From Heliocidaris tuberculata (lineage: Eukaryota; Echinodermata; Echinoidea; Camarodonta; Echinometridae): a DNA stretch of 64,000 nt. Below the pieces are notes generated by a model. The model did no database searches, was not told the origin of the DNA, and saw nothing but the letters and a program-made list of their open reading frames with translations. Shown piece after piece: positions 1-12,537 of the stretch. The stretch's first letter is position 1. The number at the start of each line of letters is the position of its first letter. The stretch is taken from the NCBI GenBank assembly GCA_025618425.1, contig CM046844.1, positions 929,253 through 993,252 of the forward strand, written 5' to 3'. Made by a program: the position numbers and the translations under genes.

Positions 1-185
1 GGTGTTATGAATATGCAATTCTTGCATTTTTTAAAATTGTTATTTCTAAAAAATTAAAACAGAGTAAAAGCAACAATGTATAAATTCAATAACATCTTAA
101 AACTACAAAACAGGCACCCGCATATGCACCCATACACACACACACACACACACCCGCGCGCACACACACGCACACACACGCACAC

Positions 186-224
<39 letters not shown>

Positions 225-1525
225 TACTTTCCCAGGGGGCAAGTTTACATTACAAAAAGTCAATGAAGATGTTAAAAAAGAGCTTTGCAAGACTACTACA
301 AAATTTCAGTTAAACTTGATAGACCATTTCTTAAAATGAACATGTAACTTATTTTTCTTTTGGGCAATTTTATATTCTATTTTTTGTTTAAACTTTACAA
401 TTGAAACAAAAGCTTCAAAATTAAGTTCTTTTCCCTGAATTCTTGCATTTTCTTTCTATGCTAATGCTATGGTAGTGACGATTCATTTTACTCCGACGTT
501 TCAAACAATTCCTTAATGTATTCAAATTTTATACTTAGCTTTCAAACAAAGGTTGTTCTTGACAACCAGAAAGCTTGCCCGAGGCTTGCCGGACATAGCT
601 ACAAGTAATGATGCAAACTGTATTCCAAGCACTGAGGCTCATTTATAGCAGGTTAATGGAATAGTTCGTCACTATGTGCTCAGAGAAGAAATGTACATCA
701 TTTGTATACATTACAGAACCGATCTATTGAATTCATTGCTTTTGTTTATCAAAGCTGAAACATTTGTGGTTGCTATGTCGAACAAATCTCCGATATGTTT
801 TTGATGATTGCAAGAGCAACATAGTCGGAAAAGCATGCAAACAATTCAAATACATAATGGAAATGGCGATTTAGACGGTAACCCTTTTCTACAGATATTT
901 TTTAATGAATTCATTGTATACAAACGTTCTCATTAACGTTTTTCGATATGCCTAAGTCATTGGTGTATATACAACTCTAACATTTGTAAATTTGTAAACC
1001 GAGAAAATCTGCACAGACATTCACGTGGCCTTTCAGTCTGCTATTTCCCATTTTCAGATATTACCACTAATCAATGACAAACACACATCTAAAGCAATAA
1101 AACGAATAGAAGGTAGAAACAAAATTAAAAATTAAGTGGAAATATTAGGCATACTCACCGTTACTAGAAGTGGACGTTGGAAACATAAATGATAGTTTTC
1201 AATTCTAGATCGATAAATAAATATATATTTTTACCCAACCAACATTCTTCATGGGCCGCGGAACCGGGGGGGGGGGGTGCAGCCCTCCCCCCCCCCCCCC
1301 ACTTTTTTTAATAGAAAAGGGTCATAAGACCTCTCAAGAAAGGTTTGAAAATTGTCATTAATGAGTAAAATCAAATCACCCCCCCTCCCACTTTCAATAA
1401 CGCTCCGCGGCCCCTGTTCTTGACCAAGAAAGAAAACGATGATTTCTTTATGACGAGCGTTCTGAAACGTCGCTTACTATACAATACGCTCATTATCTTT
1501 ATAAAGAGAAAGGTCTTGTAGATAC
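1..1525. other. Intron or downstream part of left CAT gene; no exon seen
   Basis: No coding exon is recognisable here. The stretch lies downstream, on the minus strand, of the donor that closes the first exon of the left transporter gene, so it is probably intron. It holds an AC dinucleotide tract (about 137-219) with short interruptions, and a G run (1266-1277) facing a C run (1287-1300) that resembles the ends of the G/C-run repeats found elsewhere in the window. Confidence 0.6.
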
Positions 1526-1769
1526 CTGCTAGAACAGCGGCTACAGCGGCTATCATAAAGGAGAGAACCAGGGCGGGACCGGCGATCCACTTCGCAACTT
1601 GGCCAGTGATAACGTAGATGCCTGCGCCTAACGTGTTCCCGATCCCAAGTAGAATCAGGTCGCCGACGGACAAGCATCTCCGCAGCCTCGAGGCCGCTGT
1701 CGCTGCCGGGTCCTTGTTGATTTGTTTCTTGCGCAGCAGAACCTGCGATATCTGTCGCAGTCTCGACAT
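1526..1769 (-). CDS. CAT-type amino acid transporter, first coding exon (partial gene)
   Basis: First coding exon of an SLC7-family cationic amino acid transporter, a plasma- or endo-membrane permease for arginine, lysine or related substrates. The ATG at 1769 opens a basic N-terminus (residues 1-30, many Arg/Lys). A segment with RRCLSVGDLILLGIGNTLGAG follows, which is the family signature of the first membrane helix, and then GQVAKWIAGPALVLSFMIA, the start of helix 2. The exon ends in phase 1 at a clear donor (GTATC at 1525). Later exons must lie left of position 1; none is visible. It is a paralogue of the complete gene at 8370-11702, transcribed away from it. Unlike that gene, its exon reads through the TG(E/Q) position with no intron. 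Family assignment is firm; which SLC7 member is not. Confidence 0.8.
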
Positions 1770-4139
1770 GGTTGCTTTCTTTACACTTCGCTTCTTTATT
1801 AAATTCTGTGCAAGTTTTTCACAACTAACTGTAACAATTTGAATAATTAAATGACAGGGCCTAAGACTGTTTAACCTTCTAGCTCACTGACGCCACGAAA
1901 AAGGCGGGTTTTTGTTTGCACAAATTTTTGTTTAATTGCCTGCTCGATCGAGCTAAGAGGTTGGCGCAGAAGGTATTCACAAATTAAAAATAACTTGTCT
2001 GTATAGTTTAGCGGATTGTGCGAAAAATAGCTGTCATAACCTGAAGCAAAGCACCTGTGACTTTGCGCTCCTATGGCATGACACTGATCTATATTCTATT
2101 GTTTCTTTTACCTTACTGATTGATAAGGACGTAGTGGGGGTGTTCGGATCGAGTTAATAAATTCTTTTTGGTCTTCACAGATGTTGATGAATGATTAAGT
2201 CGAATATCATGATAAGAAACTGATTAATAAAGTTTCAACAACGACTTTCCCCTCAGGCTCAGTTGACTAATTCATGCTTTTAACACCCCCCCCCCAAAAA
2301 AAAAAAAACAACAACAAAAAACAAAAAACAAAACAAAACAAAAATACAAAAACAACTCGATACAGACAGGGTGTCAGTACAGAGGATTTGCACCTCCAAT
2401 CAAAATTACTGTGGCAAATCCTAGATATAGGCATTTTTTTCAATTTGTGCACTCTTTAAACAAGCCCCCCCCCCCCCCCCCCCATTTAAGATGTTCTAGC
2501 AATGCATAGGGGCGATGTTCGAAGGGATCTAGAGAGGTCCTTGGCTACGCCTCGTTTACACGAACTTTGCTATCAAGCATAATATTACATTGTCGTATAG
2601 CAAGCGGTTATGAACTATTACCTTTGTAATTATCTTGTCAATGAATTTTAGTTTCTTTTGAGTTGATTAAATATTCCAAATGACAATTATCAAGAGCATA
2701 TAGTTTTATGCCCAAAATGTTATGTTTGAGGACATACTGTCAAATACGCATGTCGAAAGATGGTTTAAAAAATATATTTCTAACTAATCTTATGACAAAG
2801 GGAGAATGATAAACACAAAACAAAGATGTAGACCAGAATATTTAATTCCGTTCAATCCAAAATTCATCTGTAAAAATAAAAATATAGCAGATTAGAAAAA
2901 AAGTCGAAATAAAACATAGAATTATGTCATGGTTATAGTTATTTTTGTACTATTTTTACTTTGTTGTACCTATTTATGCAGTTTGAGCATAACAAAATTA
3001 GGCATTTTTAACTCAACTCTATTTTACCCAATATCTCTTAAAAGAGTGGTCAAAACAGAGTGGACAAAATATTATCCAGTTGCATATACATTAGAATTGC
3101 TCAAACTTGATTGACTTCTCTCATGTTGGGAGCTTTTGCCCAGGAGTTCCAAGAGAGTAGCCAGAAGTTGTATGGGCTGCTCAATTGATAAATGTAGAGA
3201 TGCAAGGTCTTGCACGTATTTTTGTACATCAAAATGTATTTTCAAACAAAAAATCTTGAAGAATAAGAATATTGAAAATAATTGTATTATGAAATAAAGA
3301 ACAGAAGAAAGAAATAATTCGAAAATTATCAAGTCAAACAATAATTCTAGATTATAAAATAAAATGTGCAGAAATGAGATCTGCATGCCATGCTAGAATT
3401 ACTATATTCAGAAAAATTCAGTATATGCTATAAAATGTTCTGTATTGTAGAGAATTTGGAGTCAATATCGGGTGAAGGATTAGTATTACTAACAATATCA
3501 CAAGTGATATAATGTTGTGAATACTTGCAGCTGCGTCAGGCGTTTTGCGATAAGGGATATGTAGATTGTTCATAAGTATCTGGTTTATGCAACTATATAA
3601 GTAAACAATATAATGTCGATGCACGGCTGTAGTGCATGATTGTGAACTGCGATTTAACTTGTGACCGCCGCGATCCAGTTATGCCCAATTACAATATAAA
3701 ATATAATATGCACGAACGTATCAAATATAATTATTTGAAATTGAAATTATACTACTAACAATGATATATTTCGGTGATGGACATTCGATTATTTCTAAAC
3801 CTTTACCGATGTAAACCATTATCTTATATTGAAAGGCTAGAAAAATCATTAGTATTGTTAAAAAGGGGAAAAGACATACAGGCTGCAAAATGTGAAGGGG
3901 AACTGCAGACTGAGGTTATTAATTATTCAAAAACATCACCATCAACTTATAGGGTTAAGATTTTCTACCATGATTTGTTCTGACTTTGTGTGAATCATAC
4001 GTTCACAAAACTGCAATCAATCACAATAAAATGTTTTTAATTTTGATTAAATTATATATTAGACTGCACATAATGAAGTATTTAAAACCAGGAGGAAAGT
4101 AGGTAGGTATGACCTGCTCGGCTGCTCGAGCTGGATGAT

Positions 4140-4280
4140 TACATCGTTTTTATTGGCTGAAAGCGTGACCCCGTGTCACGTTGTATCTCCCCTGGAAGAT
4201 CGATGATTGGCCGACGACATAGCAAAATGGGCGGAGCTTTGCTACTACAACTTCTTCGCGAGGACGTGCGAGGACGAAAG
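4140..4280 (+). promoter_or_regulatory. Candidate promoter and 5' noncoding exon of right CAT gene
   Basis: A locally GC-rich island in AT-rich surroundings. It has two ATTGGC motifs (inverted CCAAT boxes, near 4154 and 4206), a GGGCGG motif near 4229 and a donor-like GAAAGTGAGT at 4276-4285. The coding exon at 8370 is preceded by an acceptor (TTCCAG, ending 8353), which shows that an upstream noncoding exon exists. This island is the best candidate I can see. It is inference from composition and motifs only. Confidence 0.3.
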
Positions 4281-4756
4281 TGAGTGAATTATGAAACCCT
4301 AACAAGGTGTTGAAGGTCATGACTTACATAGAGACAGCCTACAAATCTTGAGTGATATACTCGAGTTCATTCTCATAGAATCACTATTACAGGAGCAAGT
4401 GGGATTTCTTTCCTGTATAATATTCACTAATTAGATCCAAAATTTGAATTGAATCCAATTACGAACGGTTTAAGAAGAGATGTTTTATCAATTGTAACGG
4501 AAAATTAAGAAATTTGAACACACCAATCGGCTCTTGAGCGAGTCCAGTTGGCAACCGGCGGTTATCAATAAAGAGGTAAGTCAGAAGTTTTCTCCAACCG
4601 CATTCATACTGTGCTACAGTTACAGGAATTTTATTTTGGTCCACAAACTGTCTTCTACTAGCTACAAGGATTGCTAATACTTTCCTTGGGGTTGCCTGAT
4701 ATAGCTACTTGTATTCTAATACAGTTTATTACTACTAGGGGCAAGGGAAGAACTTC

Positions 4757-4905
4757 AACATATTTAATGATGATGAGATGATGGTGATGGTTTCTTGTAT
4801 AGCGCCGATATCCGCCTCTGCTGGGCGCTCATCATGCTCATGGCACCCGTTCTAGAATGTACCATTAATTCAACTTTGGGCATGCAGGTTCAGTTACATT
4901 TTGAG
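4757..4905 (-). repeat. SINE body fragment
   Basis: Contains TATAGCGCCGATATCCGCC followed by a GGGCGCTC-type segment, resembling the body of the fuller tRNA-derived SINE at 16335-16618 (TATATAGCG...CAAGGCGCTCC). No tRNA-like head is visible, so this looks like a truncated or diverged copy. Confidence 0.4.
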
Positions 4906-5023
4906 CTGGATCGTTGTCTATTATCACGCTAGAATTACGACGGCATTGGATTAATGATTATCTTTCAAAATGTAATAATATTGTTGCAAAGATAATCCCC
5001 AATAATGGATCATGGAAGAGAGA

Positions 5024-5025
5024 GA

Positions 5026-5062
<37 letters not shown>
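5024..5062. repeat. GA microsatellite
   Basis: Nearly pure (GA)n tract. It produces an artificial Arg/Glu-repeat open frame on the plus strand. Confidence 0.9.
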
Positions 5063-5066
<4 letters not shown>

Positions 5067-5995
5067 AAAGAGACTATTGCATATAGGAGGGGTTTCGGAG
5101 AGAAATATATGAAATTAGAGAAATGGGAAACAGCGCAGTGATGTATCCAGAACGTAGATGGAATGTATCTGGGTTATCAAAAAAATCATAGACACCCATT
5201 TTTTTCTCTCCTGTTATGCTTTAAAATCTATACCCTGCATGTGCTGCCAACGTTGAATACATCACTTCAAAGGGAATGGAAAGGAGGTGTGGATATTACT
5301 AAAGAAATCTAAAAATTTTAAACGTGTCTATAGTCAAACAGAAGATTCACGCAGACCTATTCATCGGGTCAATACGGTATTTCGTCTCTTCACCGTCACG
5401 ACTGTGTTGTTTAATCAAAAAGAGTTTCTGTCTTTGGAAGCTCCTATTTGGATTATAAATATTTGACGCCACTGAAAAGAAGTAGAAAGACAGACGAAGA
5501 AGATGGACATACATGTATATAGGAACTAAATAGTAATGCGAATGTTATATGCATATTCTTTTAAGTGTGTCTAGTCATACAGAATATTTAGATAAGCCCA
5601 ATTTGTTAAAACGATATAACGAGTCGGTATTTCCATGCACGGTTTGTCCCTCTAAAGCATGTTATATGATAATTTGATAATGTCTGTCCGGGGAAGCTCC
5701 TTCAAATATCAATATTTTGTTCTCAGCTCGACTACGTAAAAAATATTTTTCGCAAATTGTCGCCTCTAGGGGCAACAAGTTAAAAACAAATGTTAGACGA
5801 TTGAAAGAGACATTAAAGATATCTTGATGAAGACTGCAAGGAGAAGCATGCTATTGATAAAGTGTGAGTCAAGACACAGAAAAGAAAAAAAGAAAAAAGA
5901 GAGAAGATAAGAGAAGTAGAGAGACGTGTCACGGTGGGCTACAATCAGATCTACATTTATACAGAAAGAGGAAGATATCAGAGAAAGAATGAGAG

Positions 5996-6150
5996 ATGAG
6001 AGAGAGAGAAAGAGAGAGAGGGAGAGGAAGAGAAAAAGAAAGACGATGACAAAATAATGAAAGGAAATGAGAGGAGAAAAGAAGAGAATACGAATGGATA
6101 GAGATGGGGTAGACAGAGAAGAGAGAGAGAGAGAGGGGGGGGGGGGGTGA
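5996..6150. repeat. Purine-rich (GA)n and G-run tract
   Basis: Interrupted GA repeat ending in a G run of about a dozen bases (6135-6147). The opposite strand gives a low-complexity Ser/Leu frame that I do not regard as a gene. Confidence 0.8.
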
Positions 6151-6650
6151 GGGTGAGCGGTGGTAGCGGTTTTACTTTGACGCACGCTCTGGTTCAATAG
6201 ACAACATGTATTTCATCTGTACTTATCTTTCTCAACTCGGGTGTTTGTATGTCAGGTACCTGGTATATGTATTCTTTAGAACGCCACTTGCAGTGAAACC
6301 ATGAATAAGACTGTCACATTCCACAGCAATAAACGCATATGAGTCATGTACCATAGGAATGGCAAATGGGAAAAAGAGGTAGACCAAAATCTGAGATGGT
6401 GTTTTGATTTGAAAGGTGACGAGACATATACGATACAATAAAGATGGTTTTGGTGTATGGACCTGCCCTTGATATATAACCCAAGTGAAAGATATATTTC
6501 ACTGGATACCGCTTTTTGGAGACACACGACAATGCGGTTTATTCCGTCATAATAGTGCGACCTACGTACGACAGACACAACCTACGTACGGGAGACACGA
6601 GTACAAAGAAAAATACAAAGAGTGTCTCCCTATTACCCCAGTTTTGGGTT

Positions 6651-6652
<2 letters not shown>

Positions 6653-6726
<74 letters not shown>

Positions 6727-6742
6727 GAGAGGGGGGGGGGGA
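6653..6742. repeat. Compound (TA)n(GA)n microsatellite with G run
   Basis: TA dinucleotides (about 6653-6674) pass directly into GA dinucleotides (6675-6730) and then a G run near 6731-6741. Confidence 0.9.
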
Positions 6743-7650
6743 GAATAACAATGATTTACGCATTGCATAATAAATCTGAATCTTGATTATGCGATACTTA
6801 TCCCAATAAAAAATTGAATTATACTTCAAGTTTGCTTTAACGTCTCATCTTATTACTATCCCATACTAAAATATGAGAAGAATCATATCAGTCATATTGA
6901 TTACTTAATAGAAGGGTATGAATAACTCGGTTACTCTTACATAAATCGTAACACCGTCCAGGGTCGTCTCAACATATTTTTTGAGGGGTGCACGGATGTG
7001 CGCCTTTTCAAAATACTATCTGCAATTGTGTAAATTTGAGGACCCCCCCCCCAATCATTTTTTTTTTATCATTGGCAATCCTGTAAGCATATTTGGTTCG
7101 GCACCCCTCCCCCCATTCAAAATGTTCTATCAATGCCCCTGATATTATTATAGTTCAAGCCTAAACCCATGAACGAAGACACGTATTATATTATTTATAC
7201 CAAGATAACGCAATAATTAGCGATATCTTTTCTTTTATCTTAAGATAATTTTATGTTGCGTGCAAGTAATGGCAGTTCGCCAAATTGAAGGGGTAAGGGT
7301 ATATAGCCATAGCAGAGGGTGTGATAATGAAATACATACTAGTAGTAGGTATACTTTGAGAACATTTATTCACGAATCTTTGTAATACTGACAATTATAA
7401 TGAATGTATAGGGAATTCTAATTTTTAAAAACGGCGCGAATAGAAAAATGCGTTTTTGTTCCTGCAATTTGGAATACAACCGAGTTTATTGTTATCATGG
7501 TTATGGCAAAATTGTTTATATATCTTGGTGTGCAGCAGTATCCCCCTTTGTTTCAGGCATTTTGTAAAATAAACAAAATGGGAGAGAAGTCGGTACAATA
7601 AAGCCTGAAGATGTAATTGATCATATTAATTTTCTTTTACCTATAATATT

Positions 7651-7672
7651 ATATATATATATATATATATAT
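7651..7672. repeat. AT microsatellite
   Basis: A pure AT dinucleotide run inside a short AT palindrome (ATAATATTATAT...ATATAATAT). Confidence 0.8.
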
Positions 7673-8369
7673 AATATAACAAAAATATTATCATGCCGTA
7701 CTCCACGTGATGTTTTTATGGGGCCTTGTTATCTAATTTTCTTGATAATTATTACAATCTTGAATAATGATCTTCTTGAAGCATTGTTTTAATATAGGTA
7801 AACATTGGCATGTTGCCAATTGATTAAACTTTTCAACTTTGGTGTTTACAATTTTATTGTTTGCTAATCTATAATTAGAAGCAAAACATTCTTATCATTA
7901 TCAATTTTGACACTAACAGAAGGACTCAGTTCTGACAAAAAGTAGAATGTCGACATAAACGAATTTCAATATCCTAACCAGGTTGTTCTTCAAGATCATA
8001 GCTTGATTTGATTACTATTATTACTCCCTTAATTCTTACTTAAAAGTAAACGAATAGAATAATTGTTTTGCAGTATTGTAAAAGTTAAATGGAACATTTT
8101 TGTACTAAAAGATCTGGATGTTAAACAGTTTGTATTGTAATTTAAACATTTCTCATTTATTTTGCTTTGTTTTCTTATCAAACATTTTACATTATTTTCA
8201 TGTACTTTACAGATGATTTCGACTTCGTCATTCAATACAATGATTAATAGGTGTAAAATATTTTGGTTTAGTAAGTCTTGCAATTTAGGTTCATTGATTA
8301 TGATTGCCTGTGTGGTTAAAATTGACTTATAAATGTCCTTTATTCTATTCCAGCATCAAATCTGCAACC

Positions 8370-11300
8370 ATGTCGTCGTGTTCGTCTCTCCGTCGACTAG
8401 GTCAGACCGTCTGTCGTCAGAAGAAAGTTGAATACGATCTCAGCTCTACACCCCTCGATCGATGTCTCTCCACGGCCGATCTATCGCTGATTGCTATCGG
8501 CTGTATGCTTGGGTCTGGTGTCTACGTCTTAACAGGAGAGGTGATGACCAAAAGAAATATTATTAGTCAAGATCCATGACTAAAATATTAGGTCTTTAAG
8601 GAAGAATATTTTAGCATTAAATTTTGTGGATGGTGTACTGCAAAGAGTTATAGCAAAAGCATTGAGGAACAAGTAATGCACAAAAGTCGTTGAGGCGTTA
8701 CGAAAAAAAAAGTAATAACGAAGGAAGATAGGGGTGGTGAAACGTCTATCAAAATTGAGGGCCATCCCAAGTGTGGAATGGGGAGTTTTGAATAGAAAGG
8801 GATTATTTGATGGCTTGAGGTGATACTTTCTTGATTTTAAAGAAATTGGATGGAATGTGCCGCCCCCCTTCCCCCTTCCCTTTGATGTACTAGAATTTTA
8901 CAGATTACAACCGGCATATTTTTTCCAAGTTGCCGGTTCAATAGTGGCAACTTCTGTCTTTCTCTTTCAACTCATTTTTTTTACAACCTGTTTTGATGCT
9001 ACACGTTCTTGCATAGTTATTAGCATTCTCTCTAAAAACACAGGCTGCACTATAAACTCTTGAGTAGATAGCCTTAATCCTGTGTTATTCTCACCTTTCA
9101 CCTTCTAGATCGCGGGTGAAATGGCTGGTCCGGCTGGTACGATCTCCTTCTTAGTCTCTGGTCTGGTCGCACTCATGGCTGCTATGTGCTACATGGAATG
9201 TGCCACACGCCTTCCCGAGACAGGCGCTTCGTACCTCTACGCCTATGTCAGCTTCGGCGAGATCTTCGCCTTCATGATCGGCTGGAACGCAATTATTCTC
9301 CGTGTCATGTCGGTCGCTCTCGTCTCGAGAGGTTGGAGCGCCTACTTCGACAACATCATCAACGGCGTCGTCGGAAACTGGACAGTCGAAGTCATTCTAG
9401 ATGGACAGCCCTGGAATTCACCCTTGCTTGGTAACTATCCGGACTTTCTCGCAGCTGGTATCGCGATTCTGGTGTGTATCCTGGTCGCTGTTGGTACTTC
9501 GATCTCCGCTCGCGCCAACGGTTTCTTCGTCACTATCAACGTCATCACCGTCGCTCTCGTTCTAATCACTGGATTCGTCTACGCCGACTTCGAGAACCTG
9601 ACGCATCCTGATGGCTACATTCCCTTTGGATTAAATGGCATCTTGACCGGTGCTGCGGCTTGTTTTACCGGTTACTGTGGGTTTGAAGCCGTCGCATTCA
9701 GCGCAGAAGAGGCCAAGGATCCCAGCCGAGGTCTTCCCATAGGTGTTATCATCGGCTTTTTGGTGTCCATGCTATGCTACTCTGGCGTTCTTCTCTCCTT
9801 GACGGCTATGGTACCCTACACTGATATCAACATCGAATCTCCATTCGTGTCTGCCTTTGGAGCGGTAGGGGCTAGTTGGATGCAGTACGTTGTGGCAGTA
9901 GGGGCACTTTGTAGCATGACTGGATGTATCATCAACTGCGTCTTCTGCGTCGCCCGATGCATATACGCTCTTGCCCGTGACGGACTTCTGCCAAAGTTTC
10001 TAGGGTATACCCACCCTGTGTCCAAGACACCGGTGACTTCAACCCTCTTTGGTGGGAGCTTGTCAGTCATCATCACCATCTTCATCGATTTCGTGTCCCT
10101 CATCCAGTTCCTGTCTCTCGTGGCCTTCATCGAGTTCATCATCGTTATCGCTTCGTCGATCATGCTGCGGTACCGCCCTGAGGAAGAAGTCACCGGTTAT
10201 GCCTCCTTAGGTGGGAGTAACACTCATGTCACCGAAGTCAGTCACATGCCTAACGGAAGCATCCAGAATGGCGGTACTCCCAATGGGAAGGGTCATCACC
10301 ACCATCACAACACCGCTGAAACCACACCCTTACTGAACAACAACGGAAAGCCACATCCGAAGAGGCGTTACCAAGACAAAGGCATGAAGAGGATGGGGGG
10401 TGCCAACCCTGGCCCTACAGTTGCTCTATGTCTCATCGGCTTCATCGGCTTCTCATGTGGCGCCATGGTGCTTTTGTCGTACTTCTTTGAGGAGATTAGC
10501 TCTGGAAGCTTGCCCTACCTCTGCACTCTGATTGCACTCCTTCTGCTCACAATCATTGCCTGTATACCTTTGATCAGGTTGCCTCAATATGGTGATAATG
10601 TTCCTTTCAAGGTGCGTTTGAAATTTCGAATCTCCCCTCCCAAGTTGGATACAAATGCGCATGTTGATATAAGAACTTTGTTCTCTTTTCTCAACAAAAT
10701 TAAAGTTATGACCATACCAGAACTATACTAGCAACTAGAAGGAACAGGACACATTCTCTGTAAACGTTCAACGTAAAAATGAGGATGATACTTATAAAAT
10801 TATGATTTGCAATATAGGATGTTTCAAAACTTATGAATTCAGAAGTTTTTGATTGCGTTCCCGTAGTATATAGACATACCACCGAGTAGGATGAACTTGA
10901 AATAAGATTGTTTAATGCTAGTGGGCAAGTTTCTTTATGCCGCATACTTTCTACTTTATTTCTCTTTCAGGTGCCGCTGATGCCATACTTTCCTCTCCTT
11001 AGTCTGCTTGCCAATATATTTCTCATGGTTCAGTTTAGCGCCATCGCTTTCATTGAATTTGGTATCTGGACGGCTATCGGTGAGTGATATTCCATGCACA
11101 TGATGTATATAGTTTGATAATAAACATTGGTGATAACTCTCGCCAACACTTTTCCAAAAATATACTTGTCTCTTGCATTATGACGATCAACCGATATTCA
11201 GTTATTTCACGGCAAGTTGCGACCAATATGAGGGGTGTCGTAGCCGAGTGGTTAAAACATTTAACTGGAAATGCGAGGATCGTGGGTTCGATCCTCGGTA

Positions 11301-11702
11301 AGGCACCTATGACCTATGACCTTGAGGCAAAGCATTTTATCTGCATTGTTCTTTTAGTACATTAAATAGATGTTGTTTGTTTGGTATACTAATATGTGTG
11401 TGAGTGTTAAAAAAATTATCTTTCTGTTACCTTTTTAAAATAATTGTATTTTTTTTTTCGTAGGATTGGTAGTTTACTTCATCTACGGTGTGAGCCACAG
11501 TCATGAATCTGATGAATACAAGCATCGAATATCGAAACATGTTGACATACAACCCAATGGTAACGTCACCGAGTCGATACCGATTACGAGGGACTTCGAG
11601 ACATCAGATCGCGGATCACGCCGATCGAGTGCCGATAACAATGCATACTGGGCAGGCGATAGTCTGATGACGTCATCTGAGACGAGCTTTGCCGGTTGTT
11701 GA
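8370..11702 (+). CDS. CAT-type (SLC7) amino acid transporter, complete, 673 aa
   Basis: Complete SLC7 cationic amino acid transporter gene, four coding exons: 8370-8540, 9109-10611, 10971-11079 and 11464-11702. Junction phases are 0, 0 and 1; the total is 2022 nt. The ATG at 8370 is preferred over the upstream in-frame ATG at 8304 because an acceptor ends at 8353. Signatures: DRCLSTADLSLIAIGCMLGSG (helix 1), AGPAGTISFLVSGLVALMAA, then the helix-3 segment GEIFAFMIGWN with the glutamate conserved in CATs, and the C-terminal PLMPYFPLLSLLANIFLM and FGIWTAIGLVVYFIYGVSHS. Hydropathy fits about 14 helices. The long hydrophilic loop has five histidines (residues 453-457) and ETTPLL, a dileucine-type sorting motif, followed by a basic stretch. 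Length is close to vertebrate CATs (about 630-660). Which SLC7 member (A1-A4 or A14-like) is unresolved. It pairs head to head with the paralogue at 1526-1769. Confidence 0.9.
11234..11307 (+). repeat. tRNA-like head of a SINE in CAT intron
   Basis: A 74-base tRNA-like unit in the last intron of the transporter gene. Box A-like TAGCCGAGTGG and box B-like GGGTTCGATCC are present. The ends pair as an acceptor stem (GGTGTC with GGCACC, one G-T). It is followed by a tail (about 11308-11360) resembling the CTTGAGGCAAAG body of tRNA-derived SINEs. The intronic position and SINE-like tail argue for a mobile element rather than a working tRNA gene. Confidence 0.65.
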
Positions 11703-12210
11703 CGAGAGTTGACGAATCTTGATCGTCGGTAATTTCCAGTGATCGTTTGGTTGCACAAAAGTGCATTATTCAGCATGTTCAGCGTCGGCGTTTTACTGAA
11801 AGTTACTCGTATTACAGAAGATATCATTTGAGATGTTAGTGTTTCCATTTTTATATTGATTGAACCTGAAAACTGGGCAAAGAATAGAAACAGAAAATAA
11901 GGGTATTTTTGTAACCTTAGATGATTTCTAACACGTATATCAATGATACTCTAAACTCTGTCAAAAGATTACAATGGGTTCTGTCATCCGAAGGCCAGTG
12001 AATGAAAACAATTATCTTTGGAATATATTCCAATCCTAAGATATATATTTAAGTCCATTTTTGTTATCTTACATATACAAATGCAAATTATGTTTATAAT
12101 AATAGATGGTATATCTCATAGGCTTAATGTAAAGAAGTACAGCATCTAAATATATTCCTCAGAACACACCTTAAATGTCTATCATGTACCTTTAGTCATT
12201 CGACTAATAC

Positions 12211-12537
12211 CAGGGGCGGATCTAGCTTTTTTCAAGGGGGGGGGGGGGTTTGAGGGGCTGAGCTGGGTATTGCGAGCGAGCGAAGCGACCGAGCCGAGCG
12301 AGTGAAGCGACCAAGGGGGAGGGTGTTGGAGGGGGGATACCCCCCTCCCACAGTAGGGAGATTTTTCATTTTTAGGGTTGCCAGCTTGCGATTTTAAGCA
12401 TACTTGCATGCTCTATTTTTTCTTTTTTTTTGGTTTTTTTGTTTTCCTATGACATTAAATGTTTACTTGGCAGCCCAAGGGGGGGGGGGGGGGGTTTAAA
12501 ACCCCCTAAACCCCCCCCCCCCGTAGATCCGCCACTG
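12211..12537. mobile_element. Non-autonomous TIR element, copy 1, 5-bp TSD
   Basis: Begins CAGGGGCGGATCTAG and ends GTAGATCCGCCACTG, which are imperfect terminal inverted repeats, each next to a G or C run. The flanking 5-bp direct repeat AATAC (12206-12210 and 12538-12542) looks like a target-site duplication. The interior has GCGAGCGAAGCGACC-type GC motifs and no coding capacity. The 327-bp element recurs in inverted orientation at 34402-34729. The 5-bp duplication and CAG..CTG ends would fit a hAT-type family; that is inference. Confidence 0.75.

Larger units (their letters stand above)
1770..8353. other. Intergenic region between two divergent CAT genes
   Basis: About 6.6 kb without a recognisable coding exon. 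It should contain the promoters of both transporter genes. Visible content: C/A homopolymer runs (about 2286-2340, 2465-2483), a SINE-like fragment (4757-4905), GA-rich simple repeats (5024-5062, 5996-6150, 6675-6732), TA runs (6653-6674, 7651-7672), and a GC-richer stretch with CCAAT-like motifs at 4140-4280. The open frames here are repeat-driven or random. Confidence 0.6.

Noticed and set aside
9816..10193. Minus-strand frame of 125 residues
   Set aside because: Antisense shadow of the CAT gene's large exon.
11234..11307. Functional tRNA gene
   Set aside because: The anticodon arm is irregular and the unit is followed by a SINE-type body inside an intron; related decayed copies exist nearby.
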